A stretch of DNA of 22,306 nucleotides from Bacteroidota bacterium (GTDB lineage: Bacteria > Spirochaetota > Spirochaetia > JABMQR01). The DNA is taken from assembly GCA_013202335.1 (NCBI GenBank), contig JABMQR010000092.1, positions 1 to 22,306 on the forward strand. Direction: 5' to 3'. Shown here piece after piece: positions 14,979 through 22,306 of the stretch. Position 1 is the stretch's first letter. Each line of letters opens with the position of its first letter. Position numbers and translations under genes: made by a program. The notes under the pieces were generated by a model. The model was given only the letters and a program-made list of their open reading frames with translations, searched no databases and was not told the origin of the DNA.

Positions 14979-15823
14979 ACACAATATTAAAACGTGTAGT
15001 TCTCACTATTATTGGAATTCCACTATTTTTGAGTATAATATTTTTCCTTGATCAAATTAATTTTTTGGCATTGATGATTGTTGTTTCTGCATTTACTATT
15101 CTTGGTTCTTTTGAATTGAAAAATATTATTTCAAAAGCAGTCTCGGTTGATTTAATCATTCCTCCCTGGCTTACAGTTTTCATTCCACTGGCAGTACATG
15201 TAGAAATTTTTTATTTCCCTGAAATTCCTCTATTGATGCTTACATCTATTCTACTAATTTCTATACTTTGTATATTTGAAATATTTAAAGGATCTACTGA
15301 TAATTTTTCTGGTTCTGTATCACGTGTAACATCTCATATTTTCTTATTATTTTACCCTTCAATATTTGTGACATATCTGGTTAGAATCTCCGCATTGGAA
15401 CATGCCAGTTGGCTTCTTGTACTATTGTTCCTGCTTATTTTTTCTAATGATGTATTTGCCTATATATTCGGCATGCTTCTTGGCAGTTCTTCAAGAAATA
15501 TTTTTAAAGCCAGCCCAAAAAAAAGTTTAGCCGGGTTTATCGGCGGTTTGCTGATGACCATTACTATTGGGTATATTTACATCTTGATAATCCCTGATAT
15601 TAACCAAAAAGAAAATTTGTTCCTTTATGGTCTGCTTTTTTTCATTGTCTCCATAACAGCAAATATTGGCGATCTAATTGTATCTGTTATCAAACGATCT
15701 GCTAATGTAAAAGACTCAGGAGATTTAATCCCGGGACGCGGAGGCATACTTGATACAATTGATTCCATTGTATTTAGCGCTCCATTTTTTTATTTATTTA
15801 TAATTTTAACTATACAGGTTTAA
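14975..15823 (+). CDS. cdsA: phosphatidate cytidylyltransferase (CDP-diacylglycerol synthase)
   Basis: The 282-aa integral membrane enzyme, with about eight hydrophobic segments, makes CDP-diacylglycerol from phosphatidate and CTP, the branch point of phospholipid synthesis. The family signature is at the C-terminus (about residues 239-263): SVIKRSANVKDSGDLIPGRGGILDTIDS. The usual HGG is RGG (R255), and the usual DR is DT (T261). The metal-binding aspartates D260 and D263 remain. The start is a GTG with GGAGGAG upstream, overlapping the uppS stop by 4 bp (GTGA). Three nucleotides separate it from dxr. Confidence 0.93.
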   Translation: MNTILKRVVLTIIGIPLFLSIIFFLDQINFLALMIVVSAFTILGSFELKNIISKAVSVDLIIPPWLTVFIPLAVHVEIFYFPEIPLLMLTSILLISILCIFEIFKGSTDNFSGSVSRVTSHIFLLFYPSIFVTYLVRISALEHASWLLVLLFLLIFSNDVFAYIFGMLLGSSSRNIFKASPKKSLAGFIGGLLMTITIGYIYILIIPDINQKENLFLYGLLFFIVSITANIGDLIVSVIKRSANVKDSGDLIPGRGGILDTIDSIVFSAPFFYLFIILTIQV

Positions 15824-15826
15824 TAC

Positions 15827-16957
15827 ATGCAGAAAAAAATAATTATACTTGGGTGTACAGGCTCAATAGGCAGCAGTGCTCTTCAAGCAATATCTCGATA
15901 TCCTGAAAAGTTTTTGATTGTCGCTATTTCGGCAAATACAAATGAACATGAACTGCTTACTATAAAAAAAAGGTTTAATGTACCAGCTGCAGCTTTATCA
16001 GGAAGTATTCCAATAAATAATTCCGAAATACAATTCTCAGGTACAAATGGTTTGTTAGAGATGATAGAGACAACAAGCGCTGATATAGTCCTCAATGGGA
16101 TATCAGGAGCTCCTGGATTGAGACCATCTATAACAGCATTGGAATCGGGAAAGAATTTAGTTCTGGCAAATAAAGAGACAGTTGTAATGGCAAATTCTCT
16201 TATATTTGATCTGGCTGAAAAAAAGAACCTATCAATAATACCTGTCGATTCGGAACATTCAGCAATTTTACAACTTATTAGATTCAAACCTGATAATTAT
16301 TTGAATAAGATTATTCTCACGGCATCAGGTGGACCTTTTCGAAATACACCAAAAGAGTTATTTTCACAAATAACTCCCGAAGATGCTGTGAAGCATCCTA
16401 CTTGGAGTATGGGAAGAAAAATATCAATTGATTCTGCTACCCTGGCCAATAAAGGTTTGGAAGTTATTGAAACGCATATGTTTTTCAACACACCACCAGA
16501 AAAAATAGAAGTTTTAATCCATCCTCAAAGTATTGTACATTCTATGATTTCTACCACTGACGGAAGTATTTATGCTCAACTTAGTAGTACTGATATGAAA
16601 ATCCCTATTATGAATGCACTTATGTTTCCTGATATCACGGAAAATTCATTCCACCCTTTCGATTTAGCGGGATTAACGTTGTCTTTTGAACAACCGGATA
16701 GAGACAAATTCCCTATGCTGGGTTTTGCATATCAGGCGCTAGAATTAAAAGGTGCTTATTCAATTGCTTATAATGCCGTAAATGAAGTCGCGGTAGAAAA
16801 TTTTATTTCAGGAGCTATTAAGTTCACAGATATTTCTACCCTAACCTCTAAAGTACTGCAACTTGACTGGGTCGCAGCTCCAGTATCTTTTGATGATGTA
16901 TTTGCAATAGATTCTGAAATTCGAATTAAAAGCAAGGAGATGCTTAAAACCCTATGA
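15827..16957 (+). CDS. dxr: 1-deoxy-D-xylulose 5-phosphate reductoisomerase
   Basis: The 376-aa enzyme converts DXP to MEP with NADPH, the first committed step of the non-mevalonate isoprenoid pathway. It shows the NADPH fold LGCTGSIGSSAL (8-19), ANKETVV (114-120), the metal ligands D141 and E143 in VDSEHSA and E212 in NKGLEVIE, SGGPFR, the flexible-loop region HPTWSMG (190-196), and IHPQSIVHSM with H238. All expected residues are present and length is typical. It sits between lipid-synthesis genes and overlaps rseP by 4 bp (ATGA), so expression is coupled. Confidence 0.96.
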   Translation: MQKKIIILGCTGSIGSSALQAISRYPEKFLIVAISANTNEHELLTIKKRFNVPAAALSGSIPINNSEIQFSGTNGLLEMIETTSADIVLNGISGAPGLRPSITALESGKNLVLANKETVVMANSLIFDLAEKKNLSIIPVDSEHSAILQLIRFKPDNYLNKIILTASGGPFRNTPKELFSQITPEDAVKHPTWSMGRKISIDSATLANKGLEVIETHMFFNTPPEKIEVLIHPQSIVHSMISTTDGSIYAQLSSTDMKIPIMNALMFPDITENSFHPFDLAGLTLSFEQPDRDKFPMLGFAYQALELKGAYSIAYNAVNEVAVENFISGAIKFTDISTLTSKVLQLDWVAAPVSFDDVFAIDSEIRIKSKEMLKTL

Positions 16958-18321
16958 TATTATGGACAATTTTATTAGGCTTATTTGGGTTGGGCATTAT
17001 TATAATTGTTCATGAATTAGGCCATCTTGTTGCAGCAAGAATATCAGGTATAGAAGTTGAAGCATTTGCAGTAGGTTGGGGAAAAAGTTTAAAATCTTTT
17101 ACGTATAATAATACTGAATATAGAATCAATATCTTCCCTGTTGGCGGATATTGTAAAATGAAAGGTGAAGATGAGTTTCGTAAGGCAATTGAGAATAAAT
17201 GGTCAGTCTTTCCCAAAGAGCCTGGATCACTATTCTCTGTTTCACCATTTAAACGATTTATAACATATGCAGCCGGCCCTTTTTTTAATTTTGTTTTTGC
17301 CATTATTTTATTTTCATTAGTTTGGGCCATCGGATATGAATCACAAACCTATCCCAATAAGATTATTCTCTCCTCTGAATATACTTCTATATTGGGAGAT
17401 GGACCAAGACCTGCTGATAAAGCTGGTTTAGAAACTGGTGATATTATTATTTCTCTAGATAATCATACAATAGAAAATTTAGCTGATATTCAGAATGCTC
17501 TTCTTACTTCAGCTGGCAAAACTGTAGCAATAACCTATTTACGGGACAACGAAAAATTTTCATCACTTATAACCCCTGAACTTGATAGTTCGACTGGAAT
17601 GGGACTAATTGGTATTTATGCATGGATTGAACCTATCATCACTGCTGTTGCCGATTCTTCATCAGAGCAAGCTGCTGGTTTTCTGGTAGGTGATGTTATC
17701 ATTTCAGTTAATAGTAGACCCGTTAAACATGTATTAGGCATCTACGATGAGTTACTAACTGGTTCTGGAATTGCTGAAATGCAAGTTCTGCGTAATAGTG
17801 AATTAGTTACTCTTCAGTATGTCAGGAGATATACTGAAAATGGTCAAACTCTTATTCAGTTCGGATTCCCTTCACTTTCATTAGTGCATAAAGCAAGCGG
17901 CTTTTTTGATGCTGTTAAAAGAGGTGCTGCAGAAGCTGGTTCAACTTTCAGTTTAGCTATTCAAAGTATACGGATGCTTTTTATGGGATTAAATATGAAA
18001 GAAGCAATGGCCGGACCCATAAAAATCACTTACCTTGTGGGTGAGGCTGCAGCAGCAGGTTTTAGACAAAGTCTATTAACAGGAATAAGAACACTTCTAC
18101 AATTACTTGGGTTTGTTAGTATTGCGCTAAGTTTTGCTAATTTACTCCCAATTCCTGCACTTGACGGCGGCCAGATGATTTTATCACTAGCTGAGGGTAT
18201 AACACGAAAGCAAATACCACCTCGTAAATATTACATTATTCAAATAATTGGTTTTGCAATCCTATTTACTCTATTAATCTTTACAGTTTTTAATGATATA
18301 CGATTTTTTCTAAATTTTTAA
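16954..18321 (+). CDS. rseP: RseP-family site-2 zinc metalloprotease with two PDZ domains
   Basis: The 455-aa intramembrane protease cleaves transmembrane anti-sigma factors and signal-peptide remnants. The first membrane helix holds the zinc motif HELGH (20-24). A second helix lies at about 102-120 (PFFNFVFAIILFSLVWAIGY). Two PDZ domains follow (about 145-205 and 215-290). The C-terminal helices carry NLLPIPALDGG with the third zinc ligand D404. Length and layout match RseP/RasP. It is the last gene of the frr-uppS-cdsA-dxr-rseP run and converges on dnaB with only 27 bp between them and no obvious terminator. No sigma or anti-sigma gene is in the window, so its substrate here is unknown. Confidence 0.94.
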   Translation: MILWTILLGLFGLGIIIIVHELGHLVAARISGIEVEAFAVGWGKSLKSFTYNNTEYRINIFPVGGYCKMKGEDEFRKAIENKWSVFPKEPGSLFSVSPFKRFITYAAGPFFNFVFAIILFSLVWAIGYESQTYPNKIILSSEYTSILGDGPRPADKAGLETGDIIISLDNHTIENLADIQNALLTSAGKTVAITYLRDNEKFSSLITPELDSSTGMGLIGIYAWIEPIITAVADSSSEQAAGFLVGDVIISVNSRPVKHVLGIYDELLTGSGIAEMQVLRNSELVTLQYVRRYTENGQTLIQFGFPSLSLVHKASGFFDAVKRGAAEAGSTFSLAIQSIRMLFMGLNMKEAMAGPIKITYLVGEAAAAGFRQSLLTGIRTLLQLLGFVSIALSFANLLPIPALDGGQMILSLAEGITRKQIPPRKYYIIQIIGFAILFTLLIFTVFNDIRFFLNF

Positions 18322-18348
18322 ATCAATTTCTTAACAAAAAACAGATAA

Positions 18349-19701
18349 TTATTGTTTGACACCTTTTGCTAATGACTCAAATCTTGTAAATTTTGGTATA
18401 AATACAAGCCTACAAGTACCAACAGGACCGTTTCTCTGTTTTGCAAGAATTAAATCAGTCTCAATAGTAGTTTTTGAGTTATGATCCAAATCCTTATCAG
18501 TTTCACGTTGTTTATGAATGAACATTACAACATCAGCATCCTGTTCAATTGAACCCGACTCCCTGAGGTCTGCAAGTGTAGGTTCCTTACCCTCAGACTG
18601 ACGCCCTACCTGTGACAAAGCGATAATTGGAATATCAAGCTCTCTGGCTAATGATTTTAGCGATCTGGAGATCTCTGCAACCTGCTCATGCCTCGGTATG
18701 TTATTCTTACTGTCAGACCCTATTAAACCAATATAATCAATAAAGATAGCTCGAATATTTTCATTTTTCTTCATTCTTCTCGCCTGAGCTCTTAACTCAA
18801 GCAGTTTAATATTAGGCGTATCTTCAATAAAAAGAGGAGCTTCATACAATCTACCTGCAGCCTCAGTCAATTTACTAAAATCAGAATGTTTAAGCATTCC
18901 ATTTCGAATTCTACTAGAATCTATTTTTGCTTCAGCTGAGAGTAAACGTTGCATCAAAGATTTACCTGACATCTCAAGAGTAAAAAATCCAACAGGAATT
19001 TTCTTGTGAACTGCCATATATGAAGCCATTGTTAATGCAAGAGCAGTTTTACCAACAGAAGGGCGAGCTCCTATAACAATATACTCAGAATCTTGAAATC
19101 CGCTGGTAAACTGATCCAGTTCTGGAAATCCAGTGGGAACACCAGTGTAGTCTCCACCCGCATGAAACAGTTTCTCTATAACATTCACTGTTTCTGTTAC
19201 TATTGTATCAGCTTTTAGATACTGCTTTGACAAACTGGAATTATCCATTATATCAAAAATTCTTTTCTCAGCTTCTGCAATAATTTCCTGCGTATCTTCT
19301 GATTCATCATAAGCCTTAGCAGATAATTCACTTGTAATATGTATAAGTTTACGTCTAAAACTATTATTTCTGATAATTTTTGAATAGTAATCTACATTTG
19401 ACGTTGTGGGGACATTTGAGGTTAATGAAGCTATATAGGGAGGACCACCTGCACGATCGAGATTATCGCGTTGTTTTAGGTTTTCTGTCAAAGTAATCAA
19501 ATCTACAGCATCATCACTATTCGATAGATGCTGTATTGATTCAAAGATGAGCTGATGTGAAGTTTTATAAAAATCTTCCGGTTGGAGTATTTCAAGAGCT
19601 TTTTCAAGAGCATCTTCTGAGAGAAGCACAGCTCCTAATACTACTCTTTCTACATCGTCACTATGTGGCGGGACTCTACCGAAATCACCAGCCGGTGCCA
19701 T
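18349..19701 (-). CDS. dnaB: replicative DNA helicase DnaB
   Basis: The 450-aa hexameric helicase unwinds DNA ahead of the replication fork. The N-terminal primase-interaction domain (about 12-115) starts DDVERVVLGAVL. A linker helix leads to the RecA-like motor with GARPSVGKT (211-219), FFTLEMS with E243, FIDYIGLI (Walker B), ALSQVGRQSEG, and LADLRESGSIEQDADVV. The arginine-finger region and C-terminus are intact, and no intein is present. The ATG is 3 nt after the rplI stop, so it is probably translated by coupling; its own Shine-Dalgarno is poor. It is the last gene of the rpsF-ssb-rpsR-rplI-dnaB operon. Confidence 0.96.
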   Translation of the reverse strand: MAPAGDFGRVPPHSDDVERVVLGAVLLSEDALEKALEILQPEDFYKTSHQLIFESIQHLSNSDDAVDLITLTENLKQRDNLDRAGGPPYIASLTSNVPTTSNVDYYSKIIRNNSFRRKLIHITSELSAKAYDESEDTQEIIAEAEKRIFDIMDNSSLSKQYLKADTIVTETVNVIEKLFHAGGDYTGVPTGFPELDQFTSGFQDSEYIVIGARPSVGKTALALTMASYMAVHKKIPVGFFTLEMSGKSLMQRLLSAEAKIDSSRIRNGMLKHSDFSKLTEAAGRLYEAPLFIEDTPNIKLLELRAQARRMKKNENIRAIFIDYIGLIGSDSKNNIPRHEQVAEISRSLKSLARELDIPIIALSQVGRQSEGKEPTLADLRESGSIEQDADVVMFIHKQRETDKDLDHNSKTTIETDLILAKQRNGPVGTCRLVFIPKFTRFESLAKGVKQ

Positions 19702-19704
19702 AAG

Positions 19705-20322
19705 CTATTCTTGATCCTCTTTTTCTTCAACAACTTCAACTGTTTCTACTAATTCTTCAGCTTCAACTTCTAAGGAATCGCTTTCCTCTTCGAAATCATC
19801 ATCAAATTCTGATTTAACTTCAACTTGTGATGCACGTGATGCAGCTGCATCCTTTTTTTCCTTAATTTCTGCAAGTCGCTCATTAACTACAACAATTTTA
19901 AGATCAGCTGCTTCATTTTCATAAAGTCTTACTTTAACTGAATAGTTACCAACCATTTTGATGGTATGTGAAGGAACATCCAGCTTTTTCTTTTCAATAT
20001 GAATACCCTCTTTAGAAAGAGCTTCAACTATTGTAGCACCAGTTACTGCACCAAACAATTTACCTGAATCTCCGGCAGAAACCTTAATTTCAAGGGAAAG
20101 TTCTTCAATCTTTTCTTTTATTGAAAGCGCATCTTTTCTTTTTTCTTCTTTTCTTTTCGCAATAGCCGATGCCTTGCTCTTTAATTCAGCAAGATTCATA
20201 TTGTTATGATAAACGGCAATTTTTTTTGGGATAAGATAATTTCTGGCATAACCATCAGCTACAACACAAATATCGCCCTCTTCACCCAGATTATACACAT
20301 CCTGCTTAAGTATGATTTTCAT
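19705..20322 (-). CDS. rplI: 50S ribosomal protein L9 with acidic C-terminal extension
   Basis: L9 is a dumbbell-shaped protein near the L1 stalk. The N-domain signature MKIILKQDVYNLGEEGDICVVADGYARNYLIPKKIA is complete, followed by the long connecting helix (about 41-75) and the C-domain (about 78-150, ending with KIVVVNERL). L9 is usually about 150 aa; here 205, with the last 50 or so residues dominated by Glu, Asp, Val and Ser. GGAG lies upstream of the ATG. The gene start overlaps the end of the preceding membrane-protein gene by 17 bp. Confidence 0.94.
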   Translation of the reverse strand: MKIILKQDVYNLGEEGDICVVADGYARNYLIPKKIAVYHNNMNLAELKSKASAIAKRKEEKRKDALSIKEKIEELSLEIKVSAGDSGKLFGAVTGATIVEALSKEGIHIEKKKLDVPSHTIKMVGNYSVKVRLYENEAADLKIVVVNERLAEIKEKKDAAASRASQVEVKSEFDDDFEEESDSLEVEAEELVETVEVVEEKEDQE

Positions 20323-21274
20323 CTAAATTCTCCTTCAACTCTTTCCTGTATTTTATCCAATGTTCTGAAATTCCCAATACAGGAATTACTATTAGCATAA
20401 TAACATTTATTATCGGTATTAAAAGCAAAAATATGGAAAAAACAACCCAACTTAAGGGATTCAAACGAATTCCTTTTTTTGCTCCTAAATACATGAGAAT
20501 AGAAATACCTGCAGTACCATATACCATTAGTAAAACCAACGCTATATTCCAAACAAGAATTCCAAAAATTCCCAATCCAAACACTATATCCAGCAAAGCA
20601 ATAAGCCATGATACAATAAAAGGCCATAGAAACAACTCCGGTACATTGAATCTATCTAAAAAAGTACCACGCCTTCTTGTCTGCCTACCGTAAATCATCT
20701 CACTCATAAGAATTCCAAGACCAGTAAGAAAACACCAAATTGGCAGAAAGGAACTCTTAATTATTCTCAGTGCTAATGTAAATAGCAAAGAGATGGAATC
20801 ACCATCTATTTCACCATATCCACTAAAATTCAGCACTTCCTGAAAAATGCTGTAATAAAAACTGATTGCACTTTCGGCCGCTTCACTTTTTCCCTCAAAC
20901 AGGTAAACAAAGTAAGCTCCTAAACATCCTGGAATTATTCCCGCTAGCAGAAATCTATACAATTTCCGCATTTCTATAGGCAAATAGTACACAATAACAC
21001 CAATAAACAAAGCTCCGGGATAGAACATACCTAAAGCTGCAATTAGCACATCAGCGCTTTCCAGCCCTATTCTGATATATCCGATACTATCCCATAGAAC
21101 AATTCCCAGTGTAATTGCTGCAGAAGAAGCAAAAAAAACTTTCCCAGGATATTTCCTTTGCATTAAATGGAGTGGTATCATACAAAAGATATATAAAACA
21201 CCCAGCCTTGATAATACAATCGCTGCAAGGATGTATATTACTAATTTATAATATGTATGATTCTTAAGCTCCAT
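20306..21274 (-). CDS. polytopic membrane protein, DUF2232/YybS-like
   Basis: The 322-aa protein has about eight hydrophobic segments (roughly 12-35, 50-68, 78-98, 108-125, 165-190, 218-240, 243-265, 282-305) and a basic C-terminus. The stretch RFNVPELFLWPFIVSWLIALL and the following membrane helix pairs fit the DUF2232 family. Position directly before rplI also matches Bacillus YybS, which lies in the yybS-gdpP-rplI-dnaC block (from memory). No catalytic motif is visible and the function is unknown. The frame is open from TTG codons at 21280/21277; I chose the ATG at 21274, 12 nt after the rpsR stop, without a strong Shine-Dalgarno. Its 3' end overlaps rplI by 17 bp. Treponema carries a membrane protein at the same place (from memory). 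Confidence 0.75.
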   Translation of the reverse strand: MELKNHTYYKLVIYILAAIVLSRLGVLYIFCMIPLHLMQRKYPGKVFFASSAAITLGIVLWDSIGYIRIGLESADVLIAALGMFYPGALFIGVIVYYLPIEMRKLYRFLLAGIIPGCLGAYFVYLFEGKSEAAESAISFYYSIFQEVLNFSGYGEIDGDSISLLFTLALRIIKSSFLPIWCFLTGLGILMSEMIYGRQTRRRGTFLDRFNVPELFLWPFIVSWLIALLDIVFGLGIFGILVWNIALVLLMVYGTAGISILMYLGAKKGIRLNPLSWVVFSIFLLLIPIINVIMLIVIPVLGISEHWIKYRKELKENLDENHT

Positions 21275-21286
21275 CAACAAAGTTTT

Positions 21287-21646
21287 CTATTTCTTCTCAA
21301 AAGGTATATAGGCAAGAACACGTGCTTTTTTTATTTCAGTAGAAAGAGTTCTTTGGTGTTTAGCACAAGTTCCTGTGATTCTTCTCGGTAGAATTTTACC
21401 TCGATCAGTTACAAATCTGCGTAAAGTTTCGAATTCCTTATAATTTGCAACCATTTTCTGTGTACAGAATCTGCATACTTTTTTCCTGAACATACCGCTG
21501 CGTTTCTGTCCGCCAGCACCGCCGGAAGGTCTTCTTCTGTCACCACCTCCGCCACGGTTGTCTCTTTCCGGTCTATATGTACTCTGACCACCGGCTGGTC
21601 TTGTTCCTGTATTTGTGCTTGTCAGTGGTTTTGTTTCTTCACTCAT
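21287..21646 (-). CDS. rpsR: 30S ribosomal protein S18 with Gly/Arg-rich N-terminal extension
   Basis: S18 binds S6 on the 30S platform. The core (about 50-119) is canonical: KKVCRFC with C58 and C61, [24 protein letters not shown], and CAKHQR with C94 and H97, which makes it the zinc-binding version. S18 is normally about 75 aa. Here about 45 extra N-terminal residues are disordered and rich in Gly, Arg, Pro and Thr, with RGGGGDRRR and SGGAGG. The ATG is preceded by GAGGAG. It lies between ssb and the membrane-protein gene, the usual rpsF-ssb-rpsR order. Confidence 0.94.
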   Translation of the reverse strand: MSEETKPLTSTNTGTRPAGGQSTYRPERDNRGGGGDRRRPSGGAGGQKRSGMFRKKVCRFCTQKMVANYKEFETLRRFVTDRGKILPRRITGTCAKHQRTLSTEIKKARVLAYIPFEKK

Positions 21647-21670
21647 AATTAATCTATTCTCCTCAATCCC

Positions 21671-22135
21671 TTAAAAAGGGATATCATCATCAAATTTTTC
21701 CGGACCATTAGTTGAAAATCCACTATCAGATTTACGGGTTTGCCCGTTCTGTGCAGAATTTCCAGCTTCATTTTCTTTCCGGTTTTGAGAATACTGGCCT
21801 GATCCAGATCCGCCGCCTAAAAGCTGTACATTATTTGCAACAACTTCCATCCGACTCCTGGACTGTCCATCCTGTTCCCATCTACTTTGGCGTAATTCAC
21901 CAGCAACAGAAACCTGTTTACCCTTCTCCAGATATCTACTAATTGCTTCGCCCTGTTTACCCCATACAACAATATCTATGAAGCTGACTTCATCTTCCCA
22001 GTTGTCTCCCGACCTCTTTTTTCGGTTAACAGCCAATGAAAATTTGCAAACAGCAATTCCGGAATTGGTATACCTCAGCTCTGCGTCTCTAGTGAGCCGG
22101 CCAACCAAAACAACCATGTTAATATCGTTAGCCAT
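21671..22135 (-). CDS. ssb: single-stranded DNA-binding protein
   Basis: The 154-aa protein coats single-stranded DNA in replication and repair. The OB fold (1 to about 108) shows VVLVGRLTRDAELRYTNSG, FSLAVNRK, VSFIDIVVWGKQGEAISRYLEKGKQVSV and GELRQSRW. A Gly/Ser/Asn/Gln-rich linker follows. The tip is acidic, DDDIPF, the docking peptide for partner proteins. Length is typical. TTGGAG is upstream of the ATG. It lies 15 nt after rpsF and 24 nt before rpsR. Confidence 0.97.
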   Translation of the reverse strand: MANDINMVVLVGRLTRDAELRYTNSGIAVCKFSLAVNRKKRSGDNWEDEVSFIDIVVWGKQGEAISRYLEKGKQVSVAGELRQSRWEQDGQSRSRMEVVANNVQLLGGGSGSGQYSQNRKENEAGNSAQNGQTRKSDSGFSTNGPEKFDDDIPF

Positions 22136-22150
22136 TGATTTTCTCCAATA

Positions 22151-22306
22151 CTAATTTTCTTTTCGAACGAACAGGAACTTGAGCACCTGGTTAAACAGAT
22201 GACAGTTCTTCTCTACCACTGAAATAACAGCCGGATCGGCTTCCAATTCAATATAGAGATATCGTCCCTTTTCTTCTTTTTTGATAGGATAAGCAAGAAC
22301 ACGCAC
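22151..22306 (-). CDS. rpsF: 30S ribosomal protein S6, C-terminal part (cut by window end)
   Basis: The last 51 codons and stop of S6 are readable: VRVLAYPIKKEEKGRYLYIELEADP (central strands) and LFNQVLKFLFVRKEN at the end, matching the S6 beta-alpha-beta fold's final strand. The 5' end and any promoter lie outside the window. It is the first visible gene of the rpsF-ssb-rpsR-membrane protein-rplI-dnaB operon. Confidence 0.9.
   Translation of the reverse strand: MRVLAYPIKKEEKGRYLYIELEADPAVISVVEKNCHLFNQVLKFLFVRKEN

Noticed and set aside
15883..16287. 134-codon minus-strand open frame inside dxr.
   Set aside because: dxr is complete with all active-site residues; the antisense frame has no family features or ribosome site.
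18322..18348. Possible shared terminator between rseP and dnaB.
   Set aside because: The 27 bases contain A- and T-runs but no stem.

Overview
This 22.3 kb window is chromosomal core sequence, low in GC and densely packed. It most likely comes from a spirochaete (Spirochaetota, Treponema/Spirochaeta-like). The reasons are the gene order rpsB-tsf-frr-uppS-cdsA-dxr-rseP without pyrH between tsf and frr, the block rpsF-ssb-rpsR-(membrane protein)-rplI-dnaB, a fused AroD-AroE enzyme, a bacterial XPB-type helicase, and the divergent 'PGRGG' CdsA signature. The lineage call is inference from gene content and order. No phage, plasmid, IS, CRISPR, tRNA or rRNA gene was found, and no gene-free stretch exceeds 300 bp.

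Layout. Positions 1-133 hold two copies of a 60-bp repeat, each made of two hairpins, lying directly behind the stop codon of a minus-strand HD-domain dNTP triphosphohydrolase (136-1257). A divergent intergenic region (1258-1522) carries promoter-like sequence and an 18-bp near-palindrome. A plus-strand run at 1523-7353 follows: a membrane-anchored shikimate-kinase-like protein lacking two signature arginines, a nitrilase-superfamily amidase, an XPB/Ssl2-like helicase, and a 738-residue partner that carries its own XPB N-terminal-type domain and a WYL-like C-terminus. It ends 3 bp from the convergent aroDE gene (7357-8814, minus). Divergent from aroDE are an ABC-F translation factor (GTG start at 9008) and an overlapping maf gene.

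The ribosome and envelope block spans 11643-18321. rpsB has a TTG start, and a possible attenuator separates it from tsf, which ends at a strong intrinsic terminator. Then come frr-uppS-cdsA-dxr-rseP, tightly coupled by overlaps of 4 bp or gaps of 3 nt or less. They provide ribosome recycling, undecaprenyl diphosphate and CDP-diacylglycerol synthesis, the first committed step of the MEP isoprenoid pathway, and a site-2 protease. Converging on rseP is the minus-strand replication/ribosome operon, rpsF (truncated by the window edge)-ssb-rpsR-membrane protein-rplI-dnaB.

Most genes are ordinary housekeeping. The parts worth a second look are the XPB helicase with a duplicated N-terminal module in its neighbour, the membrane-tethered degenerate shikimate-kinase fusion in the same run, the two-hairpin repeat at the left edge, and the extra low-complexity tails on three ribosomal proteins (S2, L9, S18).
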